NCBI GenBank assembly: GCA_025055435.1 | Contig: JANWWN010000001.1 | Coordinates: 1 to 33,676, forward strand | Reading direction: 5' to 3' | Origin: Cyclobacteriaceae bacterium | GTDB lineage: Bacteria > Bacteroidota > Bacteroidia > Cytophagales > Cyclobacteriaceae | Length of the DNA stretch: 33,676 bases | In this document: positions 23,427-31,197 of the stretch, piece by piece | Numbering within the stretch: position 1 is the first letter of the stretch | Layout of the letters: every line of letters starts with the position of its first letter | Notes under the pieces: generated by a model | Told to the model about the DNA's origin: nothing | Seen by the model: the letters and a program-made list of their open reading frames with translations, nothing else | Databases searched by the model: none | Translations under genes and position numbers: made by a program

Positions 23427-24490
23427 TGGCGCGCCACGTTCCACTTAACCACCTGTTCGAGTTTACCGGGATGCAGTATTTTTATTTTGCTGCCATCAAT
23501 TTCAACAATGCCTTCATCGCGGAAATCGGATAATACGCGTATAACCGACTCGGAAGCAGTGCCCACCATCTTGGCCAGGTCATCGCGGGATAGGGATAGT
23601 TCTTTACTTTCTTTAATATGACTTACTTTAAGCAAAGCCTCGGCGGTTCGTTGGCGCACGGAATTATAGGCTAATGCAAGCAGTTGTGCTTCTTTCTCGG
23701 TAACCTTCTTACACAACAATGAAACAAAGCTGCGGGTAAGTTCAGGATGACCGTGTAGCAGGGTAAGAAAATCATGTCGGGGAATGATGATTACCTCGCT
23801 GTCTTCCAGGGCAACTGCCGATTCGGTGTAGGTATTGTTTTCCAGAATAGGTTCGTATCCAAAAAAGTCGCCAGCGGCATATAAATCAGTAATAAATTCC
23901 TTGCCATCGGCATTGGTGCGGAACGTTTTAACATTTCCCTTCTGCAGGAAAAAGATGGCATTGGGCGTTTCGCCTTCCATGAAAATGGTAGCTTTCTTTT
24001 TAAACTGACGAACCTTTCTGTCTTTACAAAGGTCGTTCAGCCGGAGTACCTGCCGTGCATCATCGATGAGTTGGTTGAGGCCTTCGGTTGAGGCATCGTA
24101 ATTTTTTTTAAACAAGGCCACCCTGTTCAACCGGCTTTCCACGGCATTGAGCAAATCGGTATCGTCAAAGGGTTTGGTCAGATAATCATCCGCACCCAGT
24201 GTCATGCCTTTACGGATGTCGGATTTTTCGGTTTTGGCAGTGAGAAATATAAAGGGTATGGAGGCGGTTTCCGGCTTTTTGCTGAGTATGTGCAATACAC
24301 CATAGCCGTCCAGTTCAGGCATCATGATGTCGCAGATAATCAGATCAGGTTTTTCCTGCAATGCCAGCTCAACACCTGCTTTGCCGTTTTCAGCGGTAAT
24401 TACCTGATAGTTGGCCAGTGAAAGAATTTCGCTGGTGTTTTCCCGTACCTCGGGGTTATCTTCAATGAGCAGTATTTTTTTCATGTCCAA
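23423..24490 (-). CDS. Response regulator with receiver domain fused to CRP/FNR-type DNA-binding domain
   Basis: 355 residues. The receiver domain (about 3-122) has phospho-acceptor D54 in LIICDIMMPELDG, the acid pocket E10/D11, T85 and K106. A cyclic-nucleotide-binding-like barrel follows (about 150-265), then a CRP/FNR winged helix (about 275-340) whose recognition helix reads TASESVIRVLSDF. E314 and R318 occupy the positions that contact TGA half-sites in FNR and CRP. Only two Cys exist (155 and 260), so an FNR-type Fe-S sensor is unlikely; the input should come from the receiver. The kinase gene lies 6 bases upstream in the same operon. Likely targets are the TGAY-N4-RTCA boxes at ccoNO and in the kinase/stress-protein spacer. 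Confidence 0.92.
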   Translation of the reverse strand: MDMKKILLIEDNPEVRENTSEILSLANYQVITAENGKAGVELALQEKPDLIICDIMMPELDGYGVLHILSKKPETASIPFIFLTAKTEKSDIRKGMTLGADDYLTKPFDDTDLLNAVESRLNRVALFKKNYDASTEGLNQLIDDARQVLRLNDLCKDRKVRQFKKKATIFMEGETPNAIFFLQKGNVKTFRTNADGKEFITDLYAAGDFFGYEPILENNTYTESAVALEDSEVIIIPRHDFLTLLHGHPELTRSFVSLLCKKVTEKEAQLLALAYNSVRQRTAEALLKVSHIKESKELSLSRDDLAKMVGTASESVIRVLSDFRDEGIVEIDGSKIKILHPGKLEQVVKWNVARH

Positions 24491-24496
24491 ATCAAT

Positions 24497-25762
24497 TTAA
24501 TGATAAGGGAATGACAAGGTAAAGGTAGTACCCCTTCCTTCTTCACTGGTAAAATTAATCTCACCGCCCAACAATTCCACATACCTTTTCACGATGTTCA
24601 GTCCGAGCCCGGTACCCTGGATGTTTCCGGAATTACTGGCGCGGAAAAATCGTTCGAAAAGGTGTTTTTGGTCGGCCTTGGGTATGCCGATACCTTCATC
24701 CCGTATAGAGATTTCAAAATGGTTTTTCCAGAATCGTAAATAAACATCAATGGATTTACCTGGATCGGAATATTTACTGGCGTTCGACAGCAGGTTAAAC
24801 AGGATGTTGCGCATGATGCGGACATCGGTAGCCGCCGGTTGCGGTTGACCCTCACTGCGGAAATGCATCCGCTGAGCTTCCTTCAGCTGGGGTCTCATCT
24901 CATCCATAGCCTCCTGAATAAGCTGATCTAATTTTACTTCTTCTTTCTGCACATCAATGCGTCCTTCTTCCAGTTTGCCCAGGGAAAGAAAATCATTGAG
25001 AATAGCAGTAAGATGATTAACAGCTGATTTTATCCGTTGTATATGCTTATCGATTTTATCCAAATCGCCTTTTTCACGATACTGGGCTATGAGCGAAGCT
25101 GAGCTGAGCACCGTGCTCAATGGTGTCCGGAATTCGTGTGAGGCGATGCTTACAAATTTGCTTTTCAGTTCGTTCAGCTCACGCTCGCGCTCCAATGCTC
25201 GGCGTGCTTCTTCTTCGGCTTTTTTTCGTTCGGCAATCTGTTCCTGTAAAAACTGGTTGGCTTTTTCCAGGTCCTGAACGGTTTTATTTAGTGCATCGGT
25301 TCGGGCCTGTACCTTGCGTTCGAGTTCGGCCGCATACACCAGCAGTTGCTCTTCGCTGCGCCGGATGGCCTCTTCCGCTTTTTTCCTTTCAGTAATATCG
25401 ATGACGAACGCCATAATCAGCAGGCTGTTGTTAACGGTATGATGGCTTAAACTTACCTCTACGGGAAATTCCGATCCGTCTTTTCGTATGGCAAGGAGGT
25501 CGCGACCTACGCCCATACGCCGTGGTGCAGGGTTTTTGTGGAAGATTTCCCGCTGATGTATGTGCGCCTGGCGAAAGCGCTGCGGAAGCAAATTTTCCAG
25601 CGGTTTCCCGCTGAGTTCCCCGGTATCATATCCGAACATTTTTTCCGTAGCGGGATTAGCCAACTGAATAATGCCGTTGGTGTCGACAAGGAGAATGCCT
25701 TCGGCTGCGCTTTGAAAAATTTCCCTGAAAGTTTCTCCCGTTGAAAACAGCGATGCGTTCAT
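24497..25762 (-). CDS. Soluble PAS sensor histidine kinase, FixL-like
   Basis: 421 residues without a membrane helix. A PAS domain (about 12-125) is followed by a coiled coil (about 125-200), the phospho-acceptor domain with H209 in SIASHEFRTPLS, and an ATPase domain with N327 (NLLSNASKYS), DEGIGI (355-360) and GTGLGLNI (383-390). In the PAS domain the stretch from LLP (58-60) to GVGR (84-87) aligns without a gap to FixL, placing H67 on the heme ligand H200 and R87 on R220 (Bradyrhizobium numbering). Heme binding is therefore possible, but many non-heme PAS domains share this pattern. First gene of the operon with the receiver-CRP regulator, convergent with the cbb3 operon. Confidence 0.92.
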   Translation of the reverse strand: MNASLFSTGETFREIFQSAAEGILLVDTNGIIQLANPATEKMFGYDTGELSGKPLENLLPQRFRQAHIHQREIFHKNPAPRRMGVGRDLLAIRKDGSEFPVEVSLSHHTVNNSLLIMAFVIDITERKKAEEAIRRSEEQLLVYAAELERKVQARTDALNKTVQDLEKANQFLQEQIAERKKAEEEARRALERERELNELKSKFVSIASHEFRTPLSTVLSSASLIAQYREKGDLDKIDKHIQRIKSAVNHLTAILNDFLSLGKLEEGRIDVQKEEVKLDQLIQEAMDEMRPQLKEAQRMHFRSEGQPQPAATDVRIMRNILFNLLSNASKYSDPGKSIDVYLRFWKNHFEISIRDEGIGIPKADQKHLFERFFRASNSGNIQGTGLGLNIVKRYVELLGGEINFTSEEGRGTTFTLSFPYH

Positions 25763-25793
25763 AACTGCCGGCCAATATAATCACAACAACGGA

Positions 25794-25805
25794 TGATGAA
25801 AATCA
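25794..25805. promoter_or_regulatory. FNR/CRP-type operator, box 1 (kinase / stress-protein spacer)
   Basis: TGAT-GAAA-ATCA, an exact TGAT-N4-ATCA palindrome as in FNR boxes, followed by G. Its 13-mer TGATGAAAATCAG differs by one base from the box before ccoNO. It lies 31 bases before the kinase ATG (minus strand) and 66 bases before the stress-protein ATG, so it could control both, including autoregulation of the kinase-regulator operon. Confidence 0.5.
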
Positions 25806-25816
25806 GAATGCTGCCC

Positions 25817-25828
25817 TGATGAACGTCA
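25817..25828. promoter_or_regulatory. FNR/CRP-type operator, box 2 (kinase / stress-protein spacer)
   Basis: TGAT-GAAC-GTCA matches TGAY-N4-RTCA. Its centre is 23 bases from that of box 1, about two helical turns, so two dimers could bind on the same face. A TAGGTTGG at 25852-25859 resembles a -7 element; if used, box 2 would lie near -41 of the stress-protein promoter, the classic FNR activator position. Inferred from sequence only. Confidence 0.42.
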
Positions 25829-25871
25829 CGTTAACCGCGTACATTATCGTGTAGGTTGGTAGAAGTTTTTT

Positions 25872-26324
25872 ATGAAACCGGTATTGTGTGTTATTGATCT
25901 GTCGCCTGCTTCGGTAAGCGTGCTTGATGTGGCGGCCGGGCTGGCTAATCGTTTTCAGGCACCATTAACCATTTTATATCCGTATCGCATCAAGCCCGAT
26001 AAGGAACCAATTGCGGATTACCGGAAAGGATTGCTTCAGAAAGCACAAAAAAATTTTTTGGAACTGGAACAAAAGCTCCACCTCAACGGGTCACTCAATT
26101 ATGAATTCAGAGCGGAAGTGGGCTTTCCGGGTGACCGGGTAGAAGCCTTTTTCAGGCAGCATCCGGCACTCCTCGTGGTAATGGGCGAAAAGATGGCGAT
26201 GGAAAACAACGAATCGGGATTAAACAGCTTACAGGAAATGATAAAACGCATACCCGTACCGGTTGTGGTGGTGCCCGATCGCTTCGAATCAGGTTTCTAT
26301 AATTTAACACGGACTAAAGTCTGA
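25872..26324 (+). CDS. Universal stress protein, single domain
   Basis: 150 residues with the UspA alpha/beta fold: strand PVLCVIDLSPASVSVLDVAA at the start, then ALLVVMGEK and the final strand VPVVVVPDRF. The ATP-binding signature G-x2-G-x9-G-S/T is absent; the corresponding loop reads GEKMAMENNESGLNSLQ, so nucleotide binding is doubtful. The role is probably in adaptation to low oxygen or stress, judged from its position beside the cbb3 and kinase genes and the FNR-type boxes upstream. It is divergent from the kinase gene, and a second stress protein follows 46 bases later. Confidence 0.82.
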   Translation: MKPVLCVIDLSPASVSVLDVAAGLANRFQAPLTILYPYRIKPDKEPIADYRKGLLQKAQKNFLELEQKLHLNGSLNYEFRAEVGFPGDRVEAFFRQHPALLVVMGEKMAMENNESGLNSLQEMIKRIPVPVVVVPDRFESGFYNLTRTKV

Positions 26325-26370
26325 TAATGATAATTTCTTTCTATTTTTAGAACATTAATATCCAAGCCCT

Positions 26371-27225
26371 ATGAAAAAAATTCTTGTCCCGACCGACTTT
26401 TCTAAAGTTGCCGGATATGCAGCCGAAGTGGCTGCAAGCATAGCCCGCAAGTCGGGTGCGGAACTTACCCTGCTGCACGTCATTGAAGAAGGTTCAAAAG
26501 ATTCTTTCAGTGTTATGGGTGAAATAAAATCCGATGACATGGAAGAGCGCCTTTTCATGATGAAACTTATTGATCGTGCCCGCAAACAAATGGCTAAGCT
26601 GGAGACCGATAAATTGTTTGATGGCATCAAAGTGAAAACTGAATTGCGAATCGGCTCGCCCTTTCATGGAATGCGTACCATTATAGAAGAGCATAAAGTT
26701 GATCTGGTGGTTATGGGGACCAAGGGTGTAACAGGTATGGCCGAAATGATAATTGGTTCCAATACGGAAAAAGTAGTTCGCCATTCCCGCTGCCCCGTTC
26801 TCACGGTGCAGAAGAAGCCTGCTAGCCTAGATTTCAAAAATATTGTGTATGCTACGGCCATGAATAAAGATGAGGAAGTATTCTCCAGAATTGTGAAGCG
26901 TGCACAGGAAATGTATAACTCCACAATACATCTGGTGCGCATCAATACTCCCGGAAACTTCCAGCGTGACGCGGTTGTAAAAAAATACATGCAGGACTTC
27001 GCCAAGAAACTGCAGCTGAAAAATTATACCATCAACGTTTTCAACGATATAACCGAAGAAGAAGGCATTATCTACTTTGCCGACAGCATCAATGCCGATA
27101 TGATAGCCATGGCCACGCATGGTCGTACGGGCTTTGCGCACGTGCTGGCCGGCAGCATTGCCGAAGATGTGGTGAACCACAGCAAACGCCCCGTGCTTAC
27201 GTTTGTGGTAAAACACCGGAAGTAA
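26371..27225 (+). CDS. Universal stress protein, tandem UspA domains
   Basis: 284 residues made of two UspA domains (about 1-150 and 153-284). Both keep the ATP-binding loop: VVMGTKGVTGMAEMIIGS in the first and IAMATHGRTGFAHVLAGS in the second, fitting G-x2-G-x9-G-S. Start MKKILVPTDFSKVAGYAAEV is typical. Tandem Usp proteins are common in Bacteroidota and are often induced under low oxygen or redox stress. A TATTTTTA 30 bases before the ATG could be its own -7 element. A strong terminator follows. Function beyond the family is unknown. Confidence 0.92.
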   Translation: MKKILVPTDFSKVAGYAAEVAASIARKSGAELTLLHVIEEGSKDSFSVMGEIKSDDMEERLFMMKLIDRARKQMAKLETDKLFDGIKVKTELRIGSPFHGMRTIIEEHKVDLVVMGTKGVTGMAEMIIGSNTEKVVRHSRCPVLTVQKKPASLDFKNIVYATAMNKDEEVFSRIVKRAQEMYNSTIHLVRINTPGNFQRDAVVKKYMQDFAKKLQLKNYTINVFNDITEEEGIIYFADSINADMIAMATHGRTGFAHVLAGSIAEDVVNHSKRPVLTFVVKHRK

Positions 27226-27242
27226 TATTTCGCAACTTTTGC

Positions 27243-27274
27243 AAAAGCAAGCGGTTCAATCCGCTTGCTTTTTT
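27243..27274 (+). terminator. Rho-independent terminator after the tandem Usp gene
   Basis: Perfect 12-bp stem AAAAGCAAGCGG (27243-27254) with CCGCTTGCTTTT (27261-27272), loop TTCAAT, and a T run to 27274. It lies 17 bases after the stop codon and 10 bases before the next gene. The A-rich left arm may let it work in both directions. Confidence 0.9.
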
Positions 27275-27284
27275 ATATCAGCCT

Positions 27285-27632
27285 ATGTCTAAGAAAAACG
27301 ACTGGAAAAAGCGCGAAGGCATTGTGTATTCAACCAATGCAGACTTTCAGTATGTTTATCATCAGCAGTCCGAGCCCGAAACCCTGCCTCCACCCAAACA
27401 GCAACTCAGGGTTCAGCTCGATAGGAGCGGGCGGTCCGGAAAAACGGTTACACTCGTGACGGGTTTTGTTGGCAAAACAGCAGACCTGGAAGAGCTGGGT
27501 AAAAAGTTGAAAGGCAAATGCGGTGTGGGTGGCTCGGTAAAAGACGGAGAAATTATTTTGCAGGGCGACCAGCGCGATAAACTTGTGAACCTGCTGTTGC
27601 AGGATGGATACAAAGTAAAAAAGTCAGGTTAA
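27285..27632 (+). CDS. SUI1/eIF1-family protein (YciH-like)
   Basis: 115 residues. The C-terminal half is the SUI1 fold: VTLVTGFVGKTADLEELGKK, then CGVGGSVKDGEIILQGDQRD and the end VNLLLQDGYKVKKSG, matching bacterial YciH and eukaryotic eIF1. YciH-type proteins can affect start-site fidelity and inhibit translation under stress; the exact role is uncertain. The N-terminal 45 residues are basic and unstructured. It begins just 10 bases after a terminator, so its promoter must overlap that hairpin or it depends on read-through. Confidence 0.92.
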   Translation: MSKKNDWKKREGIVYSTNADFQYVYHQQSEPETLPPPKQQLRVQLDRSGRSGKTVTLVTGFVGKTADLEELGKKLKGKCGVGGSVKDGEIILQGDQRDKLVNLLLQDGYKVKKSG

Positions 27633-27770
27633 TTATAACCACGTCATTTCGGATGCTTAATTCTTTTTAGTGATTTCTAAAAAAATCATTAATCTCCTGG
27701 AAAACGGGTTAATGATGCAGAGGTGACAATAATTTTTTAAAGAGCGCTCATATTACTTATTTTGTTGAGC

Positions 27771-28682
27771 ATGAGCACTCGTGAACGTTTTCAGCATCTA
27801 AAAGCGCTGCGCATCCGCCGAATTAAACTGGAGCGCGCCATTAAAGACACTATTTTCATAACAGCCGGCATCCTTTCGGCTTCGTTCGGACTTAAAGGCT
27901 TTCTTTTGCCAAACAATTTTCTGGACGGAGGCGTAATGGGTATTTCCCTGTTAGTTAATCAACTTACTAAAACCGACCTGTCGTTGCTGGTGGTAGTGCT
28001 CAACGTTCCTTTCATGGTAATAGGCTATACGCAGGTATCGAAAATATTTGCTTTTAAAACGCTGGTCGCCATTCTGGGGCTGGCACTGGCCTTGTATTGG
28101 ATTGATTTTCCGATGATTACCAACGATGACCTGCTCATTGCCTTCTTTGGCGGATTCTTTTTAGGAGCAGGCATTGGTCTTTCGATTCGCGGCGGCAGCG
28201 TGCTCGATGGTACCGAAGTGCTGGCCATTTACACCAGCCGAAAAACCACATTAACCGTGGGCGATATCATTCTCGCACTGAACATCATCATCTTTTCGGT
28301 GGCGGCTTATCTGATCAACATCGAAATTGCGCTTTACGCGATTCTCACCTATCTGGTGGCTTCCAAAACGGTGGATTTTGTTGTTCATGGCATTGAAGAA
28401 TATACCAGTGTGATGATTGTGTCGGAGAAAAGTGAAGAAATAAAAGATGCCATCATCAACCGCATGGGCCGCGGTGTAACGGTACTGAAAGGCCAAAGCG
28501 GCTTTGGTAAAACCGGTCATAAGGTAAAAGAGATGGATGTGATATTTTCGGTCATTACCCGTCTTGAACTGCAAAAGCTGAAAACCGAAATCTCCAAAAT
28601 TGATGAACACGCCTTCGTTGTTGAAAACAGCATCAACGACGTGAAGGGAGGCATGATTAAAAAACGGCCGTTGCACGATTAA
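27771..28682 (+). CDS. YitT-family membrane protein (DUF2179 C-terminal domain)
   Basis: 303 residues from ATG 27771 (a TTG 9 bases upstream is a poorer choice). A basic N-terminus (RIRRIKLERAIKD) leads into about five or six helices (about 25-190), including NFLDGGVMGISLLVNQLT and GIGLSIRGGSVLDGTEVLA, which are YitT signatures. The soluble C-terminal part (about 205-300) is a DUF2179 domain: SEEIKDAIINRMGRGVTVLK, GFGKTGHKVKEMDVIFSVI, EISKIDEHAFV. Proposed to be transporters, but substrates are unknown. The upstream 138-base gap holds only an AT-rich imperfect repeat. The next gene begins 28 bases downstream. Confidence 0.9.
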   Translation: MSTRERFQHLKALRIRRIKLERAIKDTIFITAGILSASFGLKGFLLPNNFLDGGVMGISLLVNQLTKTDLSLLVVVLNVPFMVIGYTQVSKIFAFKTLVAILGLALALYWIDFPMITNDDLLIAFFGGFFLGAGIGLSIRGGSVLDGTEVLAIYTSRKTTLTVGDIILALNIIIFSVAAYLINIEIALYAILTYLVASKTVDFVVHGIEEYTSVMIVSEKSEEIKDAIINRMGRGVTVLKGQSGFGKTGHKVKEMDVIFSVITRLELQKLKTEISKIDEHAFVVENSINDVKGGMIKKRPLHD

Positions 28683-28710
28683 ACCGGAATAGAAAGTTAA
28701 ACCTTGCGGC

Positions 28711-31197
28711 ATGAAGTTTACTTTACCTATACTGTTTGTTGTATTTTTTTTCATTGCCCGGGCACAAACCAACAACCAGCTTACTCAAATTGATTCGGTT
28801 CTGAATTATCTTCATGAAAGGCAGTTATTCAACGGTGTGGTTTTAATTGCCGAGAAGGGTAAAGTTTTATATAAAAAATCGCTGGGTATAGCTAATCCCG
28901 TAACAGCACAACCGCTTACTTCAGCCTCATCATTTAATCTGGCTTCTTTATCCAAACAATTTTATGCTTCGCTGGCCGTGTTACTTAAAGCGCAGGGTAA
29001 ACTGCACTATGATGATCCCGTTCAGAAATTTCTTTCAAACTTTCCCTATCCGGAAATAACAGTCCGTCACCTGTTGAACCAGGTTTCCGGCTTGCCCGAA
29101 TATTTTGATCTGGCCGACCGGCACATGAATTTTCAGGATACACTCACCAATACCATGGTATTGAATATACTGGCATCAAATAAGCCTTCCCTGCTTTTTG
29201 AACCGGGCACTCGCTGGATGTATTGCAATACCAATTATGTACTGTTAGGTTCAATCATCGAAAAAGTTTCCGGTATGTCTTTATCCGATTTTTTCCAGCA
29301 AAGCATTGCCAAACCTTTAAAACTGAAAGACACCTACGTGTACACGTTGAAATCGGGTAAACGACCGGCATCAGCAGTAACAGGTTTTCGTTATGAAAAT
29401 CAAAAACCGGTGATCCATGATATGAATCATTTTGATGGAGTGGCGGGCGATGGAAATATTTTCTCCTCAGCCGAAGATTTGTTTCGGTGGGATCAGGCCC
29501 TTCATGCCGGCAAAATCATTCCTAAAAGTTTGCTTCAGGAAGCGTTTATGCCCGGAAAATTGAATTCGGGCGAAAATCATCGCTACGGCTTCGGATGGGT
29601 GATTGATGAACCGGGAAAAATCATATCGCATTCCGGAAGTTGGGTTGGTTTTCGCACACTGATGGTGAGGTATTTGGATAAACACCAGGTGATAATAATA
29701 CTATCGAACGGTTCTGATGGGTCAGCTCGTGTAGTGCGCGATATCTGGGAAGGTAAAAAATATGAGCTGCCAGCAACGCAGCTAATCACCAACATAAGCA
29801 TCATTAATGGCACAGGGCTACCGGCCTTTACAGGAAGCGTGCGTATTTTGAACGACCGCATACGCGATGTGGGAGAGCTCAAAGCTTTTCCGGGAGAACC
29901 GGTAACAGATGGAAAATTTCTGGCGCTTGCTCCCGGTTTTATTGATAGCCACAGCCATCACGATTGGGGCTTGCGCCAAAGTCCTGCCTGTGTAGCTGCA
30001 ACCAGTCAGGGAATAACTACAATTGTAGTAGGGCAGGACGGATGGTCAAGTCCGATGGATTCAATTGTGAAGCTGTTTGCTGAGAGGCCTGTGAGCGTTA
30101 ATGTTGCTACTTTCACCGGCCATACCTACCTGAGGAACAAGGCGATGAAAGCCAATGTATTCCGGAAATCCCTGCCCGATGAGCGACTTGAAATGATTGC
30201 GTTGTTAAAGCAGGAAATGGAAAAAGGTTCATTGGGCTTATCCACCGGCCTGGAATACGAAGGTGCTTTTTATTCCGACCGCGAGGAGGTAATCGAATTA
30301 GCAAAAGTTGCTGCCTCCTTCGGAGGGCGCTACATCAGCCATATCCGCAGTGAGGACATTCATATTGATCGTGCTTTACAGGAATTGATTGATATTGGTC
30401 GTGAGGCACAATTGCCTGTTCAGATATCCCACATTAAAATAGCCCTGCGAAGCAAATGGGGAAGCTCAGCATATGTAATTGGTATGCTTCAGGCTGCGCG
30501 GCAATCCGGCGTGCAGGTTTCAGCCGATGTTTACCCCTACAGCATGTGGGGTTCAACACCCCGTGTACTTTTTCCCAAAAAGGATTTTAATAGTTTGTCC
30601 AGTGCCCGCTTTGCCGTAACGGAATTGTTTGATCCGACTGCGTCATTTCTGATGTCCTTTCCTGCCAATCCGGCGTACGAAGGAAAAACCATCACCGAAA
30701 TAGGTAAAATGCATGGCGAGGATGCGGCTCAGACCCTGCTGCGTGTCATCCGCGAAGGCGAAGCGGCAGGTGAAGATGGTTTTATTGTGGCTACTTCGAT
30801 GGGTGAAGAGGATATAAAAAATTTTCTTCAGTGGGAGCACAGCAGCATCTGTTCCGATGGTGCAGTTGACGGACACCCGCGTGGCCATGGAGCCTTCACA
30901 CGATTTCTGGGCTATTATGTTCGTAAACAAAAACTAATGCCACTGGAAAAAGCCATTTATAAAATGACAGCGCTGCCGGCACAAAATCTGGGCATTCGCG
31001 AACGCGGCTTAATACTTCCCGGATATTATGCTGATCTGGTTTTATTTAACCCCGAAAGGGTGATGGATCGCGCAACAATTGAAAATCCAAAAGCACTATC
31101 GGAGGGCATTGAAATGGTTTGGGTGAACGGTCAGCTTGTGTATCGCAATCAGCAAGCTGTTCCGAATTATCCGGGCAGGCTCATCCGGCGCAATTAG
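28711..31197 (+). CDS. Fusion of a serine beta-lactamase-like domain and a D-aminoacylase-like amidohydrolase
   Basis: 828 residues with a signal peptide (MKFTLPILFVVFFFIARAQ). The N-terminal domain (about 25-345) is a class C beta-lactamase / DD-peptidase fold: S79-L-S-K82 (SxxK), Y171-C-N173 (YxN) and H307-S-G309 (HSG in place of KTG). The C-terminal domain (about 360-828) is an N-acyl-D-amino-acid deacylase type amidohydrolase: GFIDSHSHHDWG with H414 and H416, GLSTGLEYEGAF, H544 (YISHIRSED), H574 (QISHIK) and D716 (ICSDGAVDGHPRGHGAF). All expected metal and catalytic residues appear present. Both activities act on D-amino-acid-containing compounds, so a periplasmic two-step enzyme on peptidoglycan or D-peptides is plausible. 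No frameshift joins them. Confidence 0.88.
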   Translation: MKFTLPILFVVFFFIARAQTNNQLTQIDSVLNYLHERQLFNGVVLIAEKGKVLYKKSLGIANPVTAQPLTSASSFNLASLSKQFYASLAVLLKAQGKLHYDDPVQKFLSNFPYPEITVRHLLNQVSGLPEYFDLADRHMNFQDTLTNTMVLNILASNKPSLLFEPGTRWMYCNTNYVLLGSIIEKVSGMSLSDFFQQSIAKPLKLKDTYVYTLKSGKRPASAVTGFRYENQKPVIHDMNHFDGVAGDGNIFSSAEDLFRWDQALHAGKIIPKSLLQEAFMPGKLNSGENHRYGFGWVIDEPGKIISHSGSWVGFRTLMVRYLDKHQVIIILSNGSDGSARVVRDIWEGKKYELPATQLITNISIINGTGLPAFTGSVRILNDRIRDVGELKAFPGEPVTDGKFLALAPGFIDSHSHHDWGLRQSPACVAATSQGITTIVVGQDGWSSPMDSIVKLFAERPVSVNVATFTGHTYLRNKAMKANVFRKSLPDERLEMIALLKQEMEKGSLGLSTGLEYEGAFYSDREEVIELAKVAASFGGRYISHIRSEDIHIDRALQELIDIGREAQLPVQISHIKIALRSKWGSSAYVIGMLQAARQSGVQVSADVYPYSMWGSTPRVLFPKKDFNSLSSARFAVTELFDPTASFLMSFPANPAYEGKTITEIGKMHGEDAAQTLLRVIREGEAAGEDGFIVATSMGEEDIKNFLQWEHSSICSDGAVDGHPRGHGAFTRFLGYYVRKQKLMPLEKAIYKMTALPAQNLGIRERGLILPGYYADLVLFNPERVMDRATIENPKALSEGIEMVWVNGQLVYRNQQAVPNYPGRLIRRN

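Noticed and set aside
26322-26333. TGAT-AATG-ATAA before the tandem Usp gene, similar to an FNR-type box
   Set aside because: The right half is ATAA instead of RTCA and it overlaps the stop codon of the upstream gene; too weak to list as an operator.
26827-27216. 129-codon open frame opposite the tandem Usp gene
   Set aside because: Fully antisense to a conserved Usp domain; shadow.
27670-27690. AT-rich inverted repeat (TGATTT...AAATCA) upstream of the YitT gene
   Set aside because: Short, AT-only stem in AT-rich spacer, no GC core, and not in the 12-bp box format; likely chance.
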